Assembly (NCBI RefSeq): GCF_000389965.1 | Contig: NC_021191.1 | Coordinates: 931,501-995,500, forward strand | Origin: Actinoplanes sp. N902-109 | Lineage (GTDB): Bacteria > Actinomycetota > Actinomycetes > Mycobacteriales > Micromonosporaceae | DNA length: 64,000 nt | Direction: 5' to 3' | In this document: piece by piece, positions 41,881 through 49,028 of the stretch | Numbering within the stretch: the stretch's first letter is position 1 | Layout: each line of letters opens with the position of its first letter | Program-made: the position numbers and the translations under genes | Notes under the pieces: model-generated | Told to the model about the DNA's origin: nothing | Databases searched by the model: none | Seen by the model: the letters and a program-made list of their open reading frames with translations, nothing else

Positions 41881-43427
41881 CGCTCAACCCGCCCGGCGTC
41901 GACGGGTTCCTCCAGGTGCTGCTCATCGCGGTGCTGGCCGTACCGGCTCTCGGTGCGGTGGTGGTCGCCCTGGTCCCGGCCCGCTCCGACCGCGGCGCGC
42001 GTATCGTCGCGACCGGCTTCGCGACCGTGACACTGATCGTGGCGGTGGCCCTCGCCGCGTTGCCGTCGACCCGCGACCTCGGTGGGTTCCGCTACACCTC
42101 TACCGACGGGATCCCGGTCGTCCCCAAGGCCGAGGTCGACCTAGCCTGGGTGCCGCGCCTGGGCATCGACTTCCACCTCGGCATCGACGGGATCTCGTAC
42201 CCGCTGGTGCTGCTGACCGCGCTGCTGACCGTGCTGTGCTGCGGGTACACCGTGTGGAAAGTCCCGGCCGGCGGCTCCGGCCGTACCCTCGCCGCTCTGC
42301 TCCTGGTCCTCGAAGTCGGCATCCTCGGCACCTTCCTCGCGCTCGACCTAGTCCTGTTCTTCATCTTCTTCGAGGTCGTCCTGCTGCCGATGTACGCCGT
42401 CATCGCCGGCTGGGGCGGCGGCCCGCGACGGCGGGCGGCGGCCCGCAAGTTCGTGCTGTACACGCTGTTCGGCTCGGTCCTGTTGCTGCTCGGCGTGTTC
42501 ACCGTGGTGGTGGCGGCGGGCACGGCCGACATGCTCGCGCTCGCCGGCGGTTTCGGCCTGTCCCGTACGACGCAGCTCGCCGCTTTCACCCTGTTCGCGA
42601 TCGCCTTCGCGGTGAAGGCACCGCTGTGGCCGCTGCACACCTGGCTGCCCGACGCGCACACCGAGGCGCCCACGGTCGGCAGCGTGATCCTCGCCGGCGT
42701 ACTGCTCAAGATGGGTACGTACGGCCTGGTCCGAGTCGGCATCGGGGTGGCCCCGGAGGGCGCCCGCTGGGCCGCACCCGTGCTGGGCGTGCTCGCCGTC
42801 GCCGCCATCCTCGCCGGTTCGCTGATCTGTCTGCGGCAGACCGAGCTCAAGCGGCTGATCGCGTACTCCAGCGTCGGGCACATGGGCTTCGTGCTGCTCG
42901 GCATCGCCACCGGCACGGCCACCGGCGTCCAGGCCGCGCTGGTCGGCAACGTCGCCCACGGCGTGATCACCGGCCTGCTGTTCTTCCTGGCCGGTGCGAT
43001 CAAGGACCGGGGCCACACCGGCGACCTGGCCGACCTGGGCGGCCTGCGGGAGACCGCGCCCCGGCTGGCCGGCCTGCTCGGCTTCGCGGCGATCGCGTCG
43101 CTGGGCCTGCCCGGTCTGGCCGGCTTCTGGGGCGAGGCGTTCGCGGTCGTCGCCTCGATCGAACGCGGCGGCGGCCTGTGGACCACGCTCGCGGTGCTCG
43201 CCGCGGCCGGTGGTGCGCTGACCGCGGTGTACTTCCTGCGGCTGCTGCGCCGGGTCACCCACGGCCCGGCAACCCCCGCTGTGACCGGCATCCCCCGGAT
43301 CGCCGGCCCGGAATGGCTCGCCTGGTCGCCGCTGGTCCTGCTCACGCTGGCGGTCGGGCTGGTGCCGGCCCTGGTCCTGGCCGCTTCCGCCGACCCCGTT
43401 GCCGCCCTCACCGGAGCCCTGCGATGA
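41877..43427 (+). CDS. nuoM: NADH-quinone oxidoreductase subunit M
   Basis: 516 residues, antiporter-like pump subunit. Motifs: FIFFEVVLLPMYAVIAGWGG with the pumping Glu, FAVKAPLWPLHTWLPDAHTE with the Lys, KRLIAYSSVGHMGFV. Starts by overlap with the micro-ORF stop; its stop overlaps nuoN (ATGA). Confidence 0.96.
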   Translation: MTLNPPGVDGFLQVLLIAVLAVPALGAVVVALVPARSDRGARIVATGFATVTLIVAVALAALPSTRDLGGFRYTSTDGIPVVPKAEVDLAWVPRLGIDFHLGIDGISYPLVLLTALLTVLCCGYTVWKVPAGGSGRTLAALLLVLEVGILGTFLALDLVLFFIFFEVVLLPMYAVIAGWGGGPRRRAAARKFVLYTLFGSVLLLLGVFTVVVAAGTADMLALAGGFGLSRTTQLAAFTLFAIAFAVKAPLWPLHTWLPDAHTEAPTVGSVILAGVLLKMGTYGLVRVGIGVAPEGARWAAPVLGVLAVAAILAGSLICLRQTELKRLIAYSSVGHMGFVLLGIATGTATGVQAALVGNVAHGVITGLLFFLAGAIKDRGHTGDLADLGGLRETAPRLAGLLGFAAIASLGLPGLAGFWGEAFAVVASIERGGGLWTTLAVLAAAGGALTAVYFLRLLRRVTHGPATPAVTGIPRIAGPEWLAWSPLVLLTLAVGLVPALVLAASADPVAALTGALR

Positions 43428-44863
43428 CCCAGGCCGTCGATCATGCCGCGCTGCTGCCGCTCTATGCCGCGGCTGGCACGGCCCTGCTGGTGCTGATCGT
43501 CGAGCTCGCGGTCGGCCGCTTCCAGATCGTCGCGGGCGTGGCCGGCGCGGTGGCCACCGTGGTCTGCGCGATCGCGGCCCCCGACCACGCCACCACGTTC
43601 TGCAACGGCGACCTGTGCTCCTGGGTGTTCAGCCCGCAGGCTGCCTTGCTCACCGTGCTGTTCGCCGCCCTCACCGCCGGTGTGCTGGCCCTGTCGGCGC
43701 CTGCGCTGCGTGCCGGGTACGCGCCGCTGGGGGAATTCGCGTTCCTGCTGACCTCGTCGATGACCGGCGGCGTGGTGGTCGCCTGCGCCGGTGACCTGAT
43801 CACCCTGATCGTCGGGCTTGAGACGCTGACCCTGCCGCTCTACGTGCTCGTCGGCCTGCGCCGCCGCCGCGACCACCCCGCCGGCTCCGCCGCCGCGGTG
43901 ACTTTCTTCCTGATCAGCGTCGTCTCGACCGCGGTCGCTTCGCTCGGCGCGGCCCTGCTGTACGTCGCCACCGGCGCCCTGCACCTCACCGAGCTGACCG
44001 GCGGCACCGGCCGCTTCGAGCACCTGGCCGCAGCCGGGGCGGCGCTGCTGGTGATCGGCTTCGCGTTCAAGGTCGCCGCCGTACCCCTGCACGCCTGGGC
44101 GCCACCCACCTATGACGGCGCGCCGGTGCCGGTGGCCGCGTACCTCTCGACGGCCTCGAAGCTCGGCGGCGTCATCGCGCTGGCCGCCGTGGTGCAGCGG
44201 CTGGACACGGGGCTCGTCGTGGCGGTGCTCGCCGTGCTCACCATGACGGTGGGCAACCTGGTCGCGCTGCGGCAGAACCGGATGGTCCGGCTGCTCGCCT
44301 GGTCGTCGGTGGCGCAGGCCGGCTACATCCTCGCGCCGCTCGCCCTGGGCGCGGCCGGCGTGGAGGCGGCGTTCGCGTACGCCGTCTTCTTCGTCCTGCT
44401 CGAATTCGTCGCGTTCGGCGCGGTGACCGCCCTGCGCGGCACGGCCGTCGACGGCGGCACCCTGGACGACTACCGCGGTGCCGGCCGGCGCGCCACGTGG
44501 CTCGGCGCTGCCCTGGTCCTCGCCTTCGCCGGCTTGGCCGGGCTGCCCCCGGGCCTGGCCGGCCTGTTCGCCAAGGTGACGGTGGTGGACGCGCTGATCG
44601 AGGCGGGCTGGGGGTGGCTGGCGGGCGTGGTCGCCCTCAACGCGGTGATCGCCCTGGCCTACTACGTCCGGGCGGCGGCCCTGCTCTACACGCCGATCAG
44701 GCCGGTGGGCATCGCGATCGCCGACCCGGAGCTGCTGCACCGGGCCACCCACCCGCGCCTCCCCGTGCCGGCCGTCGTCACGGTGGCCGTCGTGGTCGCT
44801 GCGGTCGCCGCCGTCGTGGTCGGCTTCGCCCCGCAGGTCATCTTCGACATGCTCGCGGGCTGA
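43424..44863 (+). CDS. nuoN: NADH-quinone oxidoreductase subunit N
   Basis: 479 residues, the third antiporter-like subunit. Motifs: IVGLETLTLPLYVLVG, GFAFKVAAVPLHAWAPPTYDGAP, RLLAWSSVAQAGYI. Last gene of the nuoI-N unit. No terminator with a T-run is seen after it. Confidence 0.95.
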   Translation: MTQAVDHAALLPLYAAAGTALLVLIVELAVGRFQIVAGVAGAVATVVCAIAAPDHATTFCNGDLCSWVFSPQAALLTVLFAALTAGVLALSAPALRAGYAPLGEFAFLLTSSMTGGVVVACAGDLITLIVGLETLTLPLYVLVGLRRRRDHPAGSAAAVTFFLISVVSTAVASLGAALLYVATGALHLTELTGGTGRFEHLAAAGAALLVIGFAFKVAAVPLHAWAPPTYDGAPVPVAAYLSTASKLGGVIALAAVVQRLDTGLVVAVLAVLTMTVGNLVALRQNRMVRLLAWSSVAQAGYILAPLALGAAGVEAAFAYAVFFVLLEFVAFGAVTALRGTAVDGGTLDDYRGAGRRATWLGAALVLAFAGLAGLPPGLAGLFAKVTVVDALIEAGWGWLAGVVALNAVIALAYYVRAAALLYTPIRPVGIAIADPELLHRATHPRLPVPAVVTVAVVVAAVAAVVVGFAPQVIFDMLAG

Positions 44864-44879
44864 CCCACAGGCCGGACCC

Positions 44880-44962
44880 TACGCTCAGCGAACTCTCAGT
44901 CACCCGTGGATGAATCCACATCTGGCCGACGTTCCATGGAGTGCGGGCCCGCCGGCCCGCAC
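44880..44962 (+). promoter_or_regulatory. htpX upstream region: -10 box, inverted repeat and leader hairpin
   Basis: TACGCT (44880-44885) could be a -10 box. Downstream are the perfect inverted repeat GTGGAT-GA-ATCCAC (44906-44919) and a 9-bp hairpin with a 4-nt loop, GTGCGGGCC/GGCCCGCAC (44941-44962), ending 9 nt before the GGAG of htpX. The hairpin could affect translation start. Confidence 0.4.
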
Positions 44963-44977
44963 TGCGAAGGAGTGATC

Positions 44978-45865
44978 GTGCACAGGCATCTCAACGGCCT
45001 CAAGACGGCTGCTCTGCTGGGTCTGCTCAGCGCGCTGATCCTCGCGATCGGCTATTGGGTGGGCGGCAGCGCCGGTCTCGTGTTCGCTGTCGTCCTCTCC
45101 CTGGCGATGAACGCCGGCAGCTACTTCTTCTCCGACAAGATCGCGCTGCGGTCCATGGGCGCGCGCCCGGTCAGCGAGGCGGAGTTCCCCGCGCTCTACC
45201 AGATCGTGCGGGAGCTGGCCACCGAGGCCCAGCAGCCGATGCCCCGGCTGTACGTGAGCCCGGCCCTGCAGCCCAACGCATTCGCCACCGGCCGTAACCC
45301 CGAGCACGCCGCAGTCGCCGTCACCGTCGGCATCACCCAGATCCTCGACCGGCGCGAGCTGCGCGGCGTCATCGGCCACGAACTCTCGCACGTCTACAAC
45401 CGCGACATCCTGATCTCCAGCGTCGCCGGCGCCCTGGCCGGCATCATCACGATGTTCGCCCAGCTGGCGATCTTCCTGCCGCTCGGCGGCTCGGACGACG
45501 ACGACGGCCCCAACCCGGCGTCCCTGCTGCTGATGCTGATCCTCGGCCCGCTGGCCGCCTCGGTCATCCAGCTCGCGATCAGCCGCAACCGCGAATACCA
45601 GGCAGACGCCTCCGGCGCGACCCTGACCCGCGACCCCCTGGCCCTCGCCGGCGCGCTGGAGAAAATCCACTTCGGCGCCCAGCGCCGCCCGCTCCCGGCC
45701 GACGGCCAGCTCGTCACCTCGGCCCACCTCATGATCGCCAACCCGCTCCGCAGCGGCGGCATCGCGGGCCTCTTCTCCACCCACCCGCCCATGGAGGAAC
45801 GCATCAAGCGCCTGCACCAGCTGGCCGCCATCACCGGCACCGGCCCGGTGCAACACCTCCGCTGA
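44978..45865 (+). CDS. htpX: HtpX-family M48 zinc metalloprotease
   Basis: 295 residues. Membrane protease for quality control of misfolded membrane proteins. Two N-terminal membrane helices (~11-47), zinc site H134-E135-H138 in HELSHVYNRD, third ligand E206 in NREYQAD, and two further helices (~142-170, 183-202). GTG 44978 with GGAG upstream gives the normal length; an in-frame start at 44906 lies inside the leader. Confidence 0.95.
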   Translation: MHRHLNGLKTAALLGLLSALILAIGYWVGGSAGLVFAVVLSLAMNAGSYFFSDKIALRSMGARPVSEAEFPALYQIVRELATEAQQPMPRLYVSPALQPNAFATGRNPEHAAVAVTVGITQILDRRELRGVIGHELSHVYNRDILISSVAGALAGIITMFAQLAIFLPLGGSDDDDGPNPASLLLMLILGPLAASVIQLAISRNREYQADASGATLTRDPLALAGALEKIHFGAQRRPLPADGQLVTSAHLMIANPLRSGGIAGLFSTHPPMEERIKRLHQLAAITGTGPVQHLR

Positions 45866-45872
45866 CCCCACC

Positions 45873-45901
45873 AGCCGCCCTCATCCACGATGAGGGCGGC
45901 T
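45873..45901 (+). terminator. Rho-independent terminator of htpX
   Basis: AGCCGCCCTCAT pairs perfectly with ATGAGGGCGGCT over the loop CCACG and is followed by TTCTGT. Confidence 0.9.
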
Positions 45902-45954
45902 TTCTGTCGCCCGCCGCGGGTAAAGTCCACCTCCCACGACCGCGGGAGCCGCAC

Positions 45955-46140
45955 ATGCCAGCCGACGACATCGCCGCCACCTTCGACGCGACAACCCGCA
46001 CCCTCGAAGCGATCCACGCCACCCAGCTGCAGCACACCAACAAGCTCGACGCCATCACCGCCCAGCTGACCGCCATGGACGACGACCTGGCGCAGGTCCT
46101 GGCCCTGACGAGATCACTCAGGGCTCGAAACTCCCGCTGA
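45955..46140 (+). CDS. Small helical protein, function unknown
   Basis: 61 residues, nearly all helical with a heptad-like pattern (TLEAIHATQLQHTNKLDAI), suited to a short coiled coil. GGGAG precedes the ATG and TAAAGT (45921-45926) could be its -10 box. It is followed at once by the tRNA-Tyr-like relic. No family recognised. Confidence 0.55.
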   Translation: MPADDIAATFDATTRTLEAIHATQLQHTNKLDAITAQLTAMDDDLAQVLALTRSLRARNSR

Positions 46141-46151
46141 AGTACTCACGA

Positions 46152-46260
46152 CGGCCTGCGAATCCGTCGCGAAAGCTACGGTGTTCGCATCCTTCGCCCC
46201 GTCGTTGAGCCGTCGGAACGGCCTCGGAGCTGCGAAAAAGTGCTCGCGGGGCCATTCTGT
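46152..46260 (+). pseudogene. Degenerate tRNA-Tyr 3' half plus terminator (fossil attachment site)
   Basis: About 109 bp align with the minus-strand tRNA-Tyr gene from its anticodon arm to the end of its terminator (60494-60386). A run of 20 identical bases (46161-46180) covers the anticodon 3' strand and variable arm; TTCGCATCCTTC matches the T-arm TTCGAATCCTTC; then GAGCTGCG and GGGGCC match the terminator hairpin at the right distances. The anticodon bases are changed and no 5' half is present, so it is not a gene. It is on the opposite strand to the intact tRNA. Confidence 0.75.
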
Positions 46261-46265
46261 GTCCG

Positions 46266-46634
46266 TCAGCGGAAAGCAGCGAGCCGGGCGTCGAGGTCGG
46301 CCGGCGACGGCAGGAACCAGATCTGGTTGCCCCGGTTCGACTCGCGTACCAGGTCGCGCAGGGCTCGGCTCGCCGTCTCGTACGCCGACAGGTCGCCCAC
46401 CACCGCCAGCCGCAGCCGGTAGTTCACGAACTTCTGCATGATCTCGCCGGCGAGGCCGGTGCTCAGCGTGAAGAAGCCGGGGTCGAGCCGGCTCACCGGC
46501 ACCGCCACGACCTCGGCGCCCGCGAACGCCGCGCCGATGAGGTCCAGCGCGTCCTGCGGCGAGGCGATCCGGGGCCCGTCGGGGGCGCACACCAGCACCG
46601 GGACGCCGGCCCGGGTCTCGATCGTGTCAGTCAC
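46266..46634 (-). CDS. DUF4180 protein
   Basis: 122 residues; segments SPQDALDLIG, VPVSRLDPGFFTLSTGLAGE and QKFVNYRLRLAVVGD are typical of DUF4180, a family of unknown function. It overlaps the HTH gene upstream by ATGA, so both are made together. Confidence 0.85.
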   Translation of the reverse strand: MTDTIETRAGVPVLVCAPDGPRIASPQDALDLIGAAFAGAEVVAVPVSRLDPGFFTLSTGLAGEIMQKFVNYRLRLAVVGDLSAYETASRALRDLVRESNRGNQIWFLPSPADLDARLAAFR

Positions 46635-47029
46635 AGCGCGGTCACCGTTTCGTCGAGGAGGCGGATCGTTTCTGCCGTGGCGGCCGGGCTGCCCAGGACG
46701 ATGACTTTCAGCGTTCGGCGGGTCTCGTCGTGGATGGTGCGGACGCGCAGGTCCCGCCGGCTTTGTGCGGCGGCCACCAGCAGCGTGCTCAGCCGGTCGG
46801 CGCCGGCTGTGCCGATGGCGGTCACCTCTGCCACGGCTGACACCTCGATGCGGGGTGCCGGTGCGGCTGGTCGGCCGGTCAGGGCGTCCAGATCCGGCTG
46901 CGCGATCCGGTATTGCTTGCCGATGCGTACGGCTGGCAGCTTGCCGTCGCGGATGTAGCCGCGCACTGTACGGACATGGAGTCCGAGCTGATCCGCGACC
47001 TGCTCCACCGAGTACAACCCGTCGTCCAC
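46631..47029 (-). CDS. Excisionase/MerR-type HTH DNA-binding protein
   Basis: 132 residues. N-terminal winged-HTH of the excisionase type: YSVEQVADQLGLHVRTVRGY, then GKLPAVRIGKQYRI. The C-terminal half (~55-132) is a mixed alpha/beta domain of unknown role. GTG 47029 is used because TAGTTT (47043-47038) stands 8 nt upstream; TTG 47038 is in frame but inside that promoter. Coupled to DUF4180. It may be a transcription regulator or a leftover element gene, given the att-like relic 370 bp downstream. Confidence 0.8.
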   Translation of the reverse strand: MDDGLYSVEQVADQLGLHVRTVRGYIRDGKLPAVRIGKQYRIAQPDLDALTGRPAAPAPRIEVSAVAEVTAIGTAGADRLSTLLVAAAQSRRDLRVRTIHDETRRTLKVIVLGSPAATAETIRLLDETVTAL

Positions 47030-47090
47030 GATTACCAAAACTACCCCATGTAGGTAAGTAAAGGGAACATCGAGACCCTGGTCACCTTAT

Positions 47091-47140
47091 TTACCGTACG
47101 GTACACAAAAGCGCTACGCTCATGCCGTACCAAGTGGTAC
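47091..47140 (+). promoter_or_regulatory. SDR promoter with two palindromic operators
   Basis: TTACCG (47091-47096), 18 bp, TACGCT (47115-47120) fit a sigma-70-type promoter. The perfect palindrome TACCGTACGGTA (47092-47103) covers the -35 box; a second, GTACC-AAGT-GGTAC (47127-47140), covers the start region. Shared GTAC cores suggest one TetR-type regulator binding both. Confidence 0.6.
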
Positions 47141-47159
47141 AGAATTCGAGGAGGACGTG

Positions 47160-47897
47160 ATGGGACAGCTCGAGGGCAAGACGGCGCTGGTGACCGGTGG
47201 CAGCTCCGGGATCGGTCTGGCGGCGGCGAAGCGGCTCGCGGCCGAGGGCGCCAAGGTGTACGTCACCGGCCGGCGCAAGCCGGAGCTGGACGCGGCCGTC
47301 GCGGAGATCGGCCCCAACGCGATGGGCGTGCAGGGCGACGCGACCGATCCGGACGATCTCGACCGGCTGTTCGCGCAGATCGACTCGCTCGACGTGCTCT
47401 TCGCCAACGCGGGCGGCGGTGAGTTCGCCACCCTCGCGGACACCACGCCCGAGCACTTCGCCAGCTCGTTCGACCGCAACGTGCGCGGCACCGTGTTCAC
47501 CGTGCAGAAGGCGCTGGCCAAGCTCACCGACAAGGCGTCGATCATCGTCACCGGCTCGACCGCGGCACGGGGCGGCTCCCCGGCGTTCGGGGCATATTCG
47601 GCTGCCAAGGCGGCCCTGCGCTCCTTCGCCTCGACCTGGGCCGGCGAGCTGGCGAGCCGGGGCATCCGGGTCAACACGCTGGTGCCGGGGCCGGTCGAGA
47701 CGCCCGGACTGAGCGGGCTGGCCGGGTCGCCGGAGGAGGTGGCCGGGCTGTTCGCGCAACTCACCCAGAACGTGTCGCTGGGCCGGCTGGGGCGCCCGGA
47801 GGAGATCGCCAACGCCGTGCTGTTCCTGGCCTCCGACCAGAGCAGCTTCATGACCGGCAGCGAGCTCTATGTGGACGGTGGCGAGGTCGGCGTCTGA
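47160..47897 (+). CDS. Short-chain dehydrogenase/reductase
   Basis: 245 residues. GGSSGIG cofactor motif (~13-19), TGRRKPE Arg turn suggesting NADPH, NAGGG, catalytic Ser in TGSTAARG, YSAAKAAL with Tyr and Lys, and a C-terminal GSELYVDGG. GAGGAGG stands 5 nt before ATG 47160. Controlled by two palindromes upstream; the regulator is not adjacent. Its end overlaps the convergent methyltransferase by 31 bases. Confidence 0.92.
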   Translation: MGQLEGKTALVTGGSSGIGLAAAKRLAAEGAKVYVTGRRKPELDAAVAEIGPNAMGVQGDATDPDDLDRLFAQIDSLDVLFANAGGGEFATLADTTPEHFASSFDRNVRGTVFTVQKALAKLTDKASIIVTGSTAARGGSPAFGAYSAAKAALRSFASTWAGELASRGIRVNTLVPGPVETPGLSGLAGSPEEVAGLFAQLTQNVSLGRLGRPEEIANAVLFLASDQSSFMTGSELYVDGGEVGV

Positions 47898-48496
47898 GCC
47901 GGCGGCCGGGCGAGGGTCAGCGCCTGGAATTCCCAGTCGCGGGAGATCACGTGGAAGTCGACGAGGTCGAACGACGCGGCGGCGAAGGTCAGCAGCCGCT
48001 CGTTCGACCGGAACGAGAAGAATCGGCCGTCGCCCTCCATGATCCCCTCGGGCGCCTCGCCGCCCCACACGCCCAGATAGAACAGACCGCCGGGCACCAG
48101 CACGTCGTGAATCGCCCGCAAGGCGGCCGGAAGATCCTGGTCCGGTACGTGCACCAGGCAGTTCATCGACCACACCGCGTCGAACGAAGCCGGGGCGAAG
48201 CCGAGGTGCAGCACGTCGCGTACCTCGGCGCGCACCCCCTTGGCCCGGCACCGTTCGACGTGTCCAGGTGCGATGTCGACCGCGGTGACGTCGAGCCCGG
48301 CATCGGCGAAGAACCGGCTGTCGTGGCCCACCCCGGCGCCGATCTCCAGCAACGTCGACGCTTCGACCGCTCGGAGCCGGTCGAGGAAAGCGGCCCGCTC
48401 ATCCTTCTTCCACGGGTGCTTGGCGAGCACTTCGCGGGCGTCTGCGCGTGCGTCGTAAATGGTTCGCAGGTTGCTGACCACGTCGTCGTACTCCAT
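47867..48496 (-). CDS. Class I SAM-dependent methyltransferase
   Basis: 209 residues. Motif I LLEIGAGVGHDSRFFAD, acidic VTAVDIAP, motif III-like VPGGLFYLGVWGG. Substrate unknown. The ATG at 48496 lies next to the divergent DUF1707 promoter. Confidence 0.9.
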   Translation of the reverse strand: MEYDDVVSNLRTIYDARADAREVLAKHPWKKDERAAFLDRLRAVEASTLLEIGAGVGHDSRFFADAGLDVTAVDIAPGHVERCRAKGVRAEVRDVLHLGFAPASFDAVWSMNCLVHVPDQDLPAALRAIHDVLVPGGLFYLGVWGGEAPEGIMEGDGRFFSFRSNERLLTFAAASFDLVDFHVISRDWEFQALTLARPPAQTPTSPPST

Positions 48497-48502
48497 TAGC
48501 CT
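48497..48502 (+). promoter_or_regulatory. -10 box of leaderless DUF1707 gene
   Basis: TAGCCT, 7 nt before ATG 48510; it lies over the start codon of the divergent methyltransferase. Confidence 0.4.
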
Positions 48503-48509
48503 GGCTTAC

Positions 48510-48977
48510 ATGGCCAAGGAAGTCGCGCGCAAACCCGAGGCGGACGCGCTGCGTGCCGCGGATGCCGACCGGCACCGGATCGCCGAGCGGCTCAAGTCCG
48601 CTTTGGACGAGGGCCGATTGTCCCTGGCCGAGTACGACGACCGGGTGCGGCTGGCCTATGCCGCGCGCACCTACGGTGATCTGACCGGGCTCGTGGAGGA
48701 TCTTCCCGAACCCGGCCTGAGTGCCGAGGAGATCGCCCGCCGGACGGCCGACCGGGAACGCCGGGCGGCCCGCCGGCTCCCCACCGCGCTGACGGTGCTG
48801 TGGACCATCTATGCCGCCGTCCTCGTGGTCAACCTGGTGGTCTGGGTGCTGGTCGAGGCAACGGTCGACGCCGACGTCTATCCGTGGCCGATCTGGCTGC
48901 TGGTGCCGGGGGCGGCGCTGGCTGCCACCACGGTCGGCGTGCAGCACATCCGGAACCGGCGCCGGTCCGGCCGGTGA
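48510..48977 (+). CDS. DUF1707 membrane protein
   Basis: 155 residues. The N-terminal DUF1707 SHOCT-like domain (LRAADADRHRIAERLKSAL, GRLSLAEYDDRV, AYAARTYGDL) is followed by two membrane helices (~100-122, 130-147) and an Arg-rich end. DUF1707 is an actinobacterial domain, often fused to membrane segments; role unknown. Confidence 0.9.
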   Translation: MAKEVARKPEADALRAADADRHRIAERLKSALDEGRLSLAEYDDRVRLAYAARTYGDLTGLVEDLPEPGLSAEEIARRTADRERRAARRLPTALTVLWTIYAAVLVVNLVVWVLVEATVDADVYPWPIWLLVPGAALAATTVGVQHIRNRRRSGR

Positions 48978-49015
48978 GTGTCGGAGATCATGCGTCCGGC
49001 TCCCGGCCCGATGGC

Positions 49016-49021
49016 TAGCGT
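49016..49021 (+). promoter_or_regulatory. -10 box of leaderless LLM oxidoreductase gene
   Basis: TAGCGT, 7 nt before GTG 49029; decides this start against an in-frame GTG at 48978. Confidence 0.45.
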
Positions 49022-49028
49022 GGGGCGG

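Noticed and set aside
39839..44752. Minus-strand frames of 695 and 886 residues across nuoL-nuoN
   Set aside because: Antisense to strongly supported membrane proteins; composition (Gln/His/Arg/Gly) is a by-product of high GC.
46631..47029. Excisionase of an active element at the fossil att site
   Set aside because: No integrase is near and the C-terminal half is not excisionase-like; the HTH type is also common in ordinary regulators.
48978..49028. N-terminal extension of the LLM oxidoreductase
   Set aside because: The extra residues do not resemble the family and cover the -10 box TAGCGT placed 7 nt before GTG 49029.
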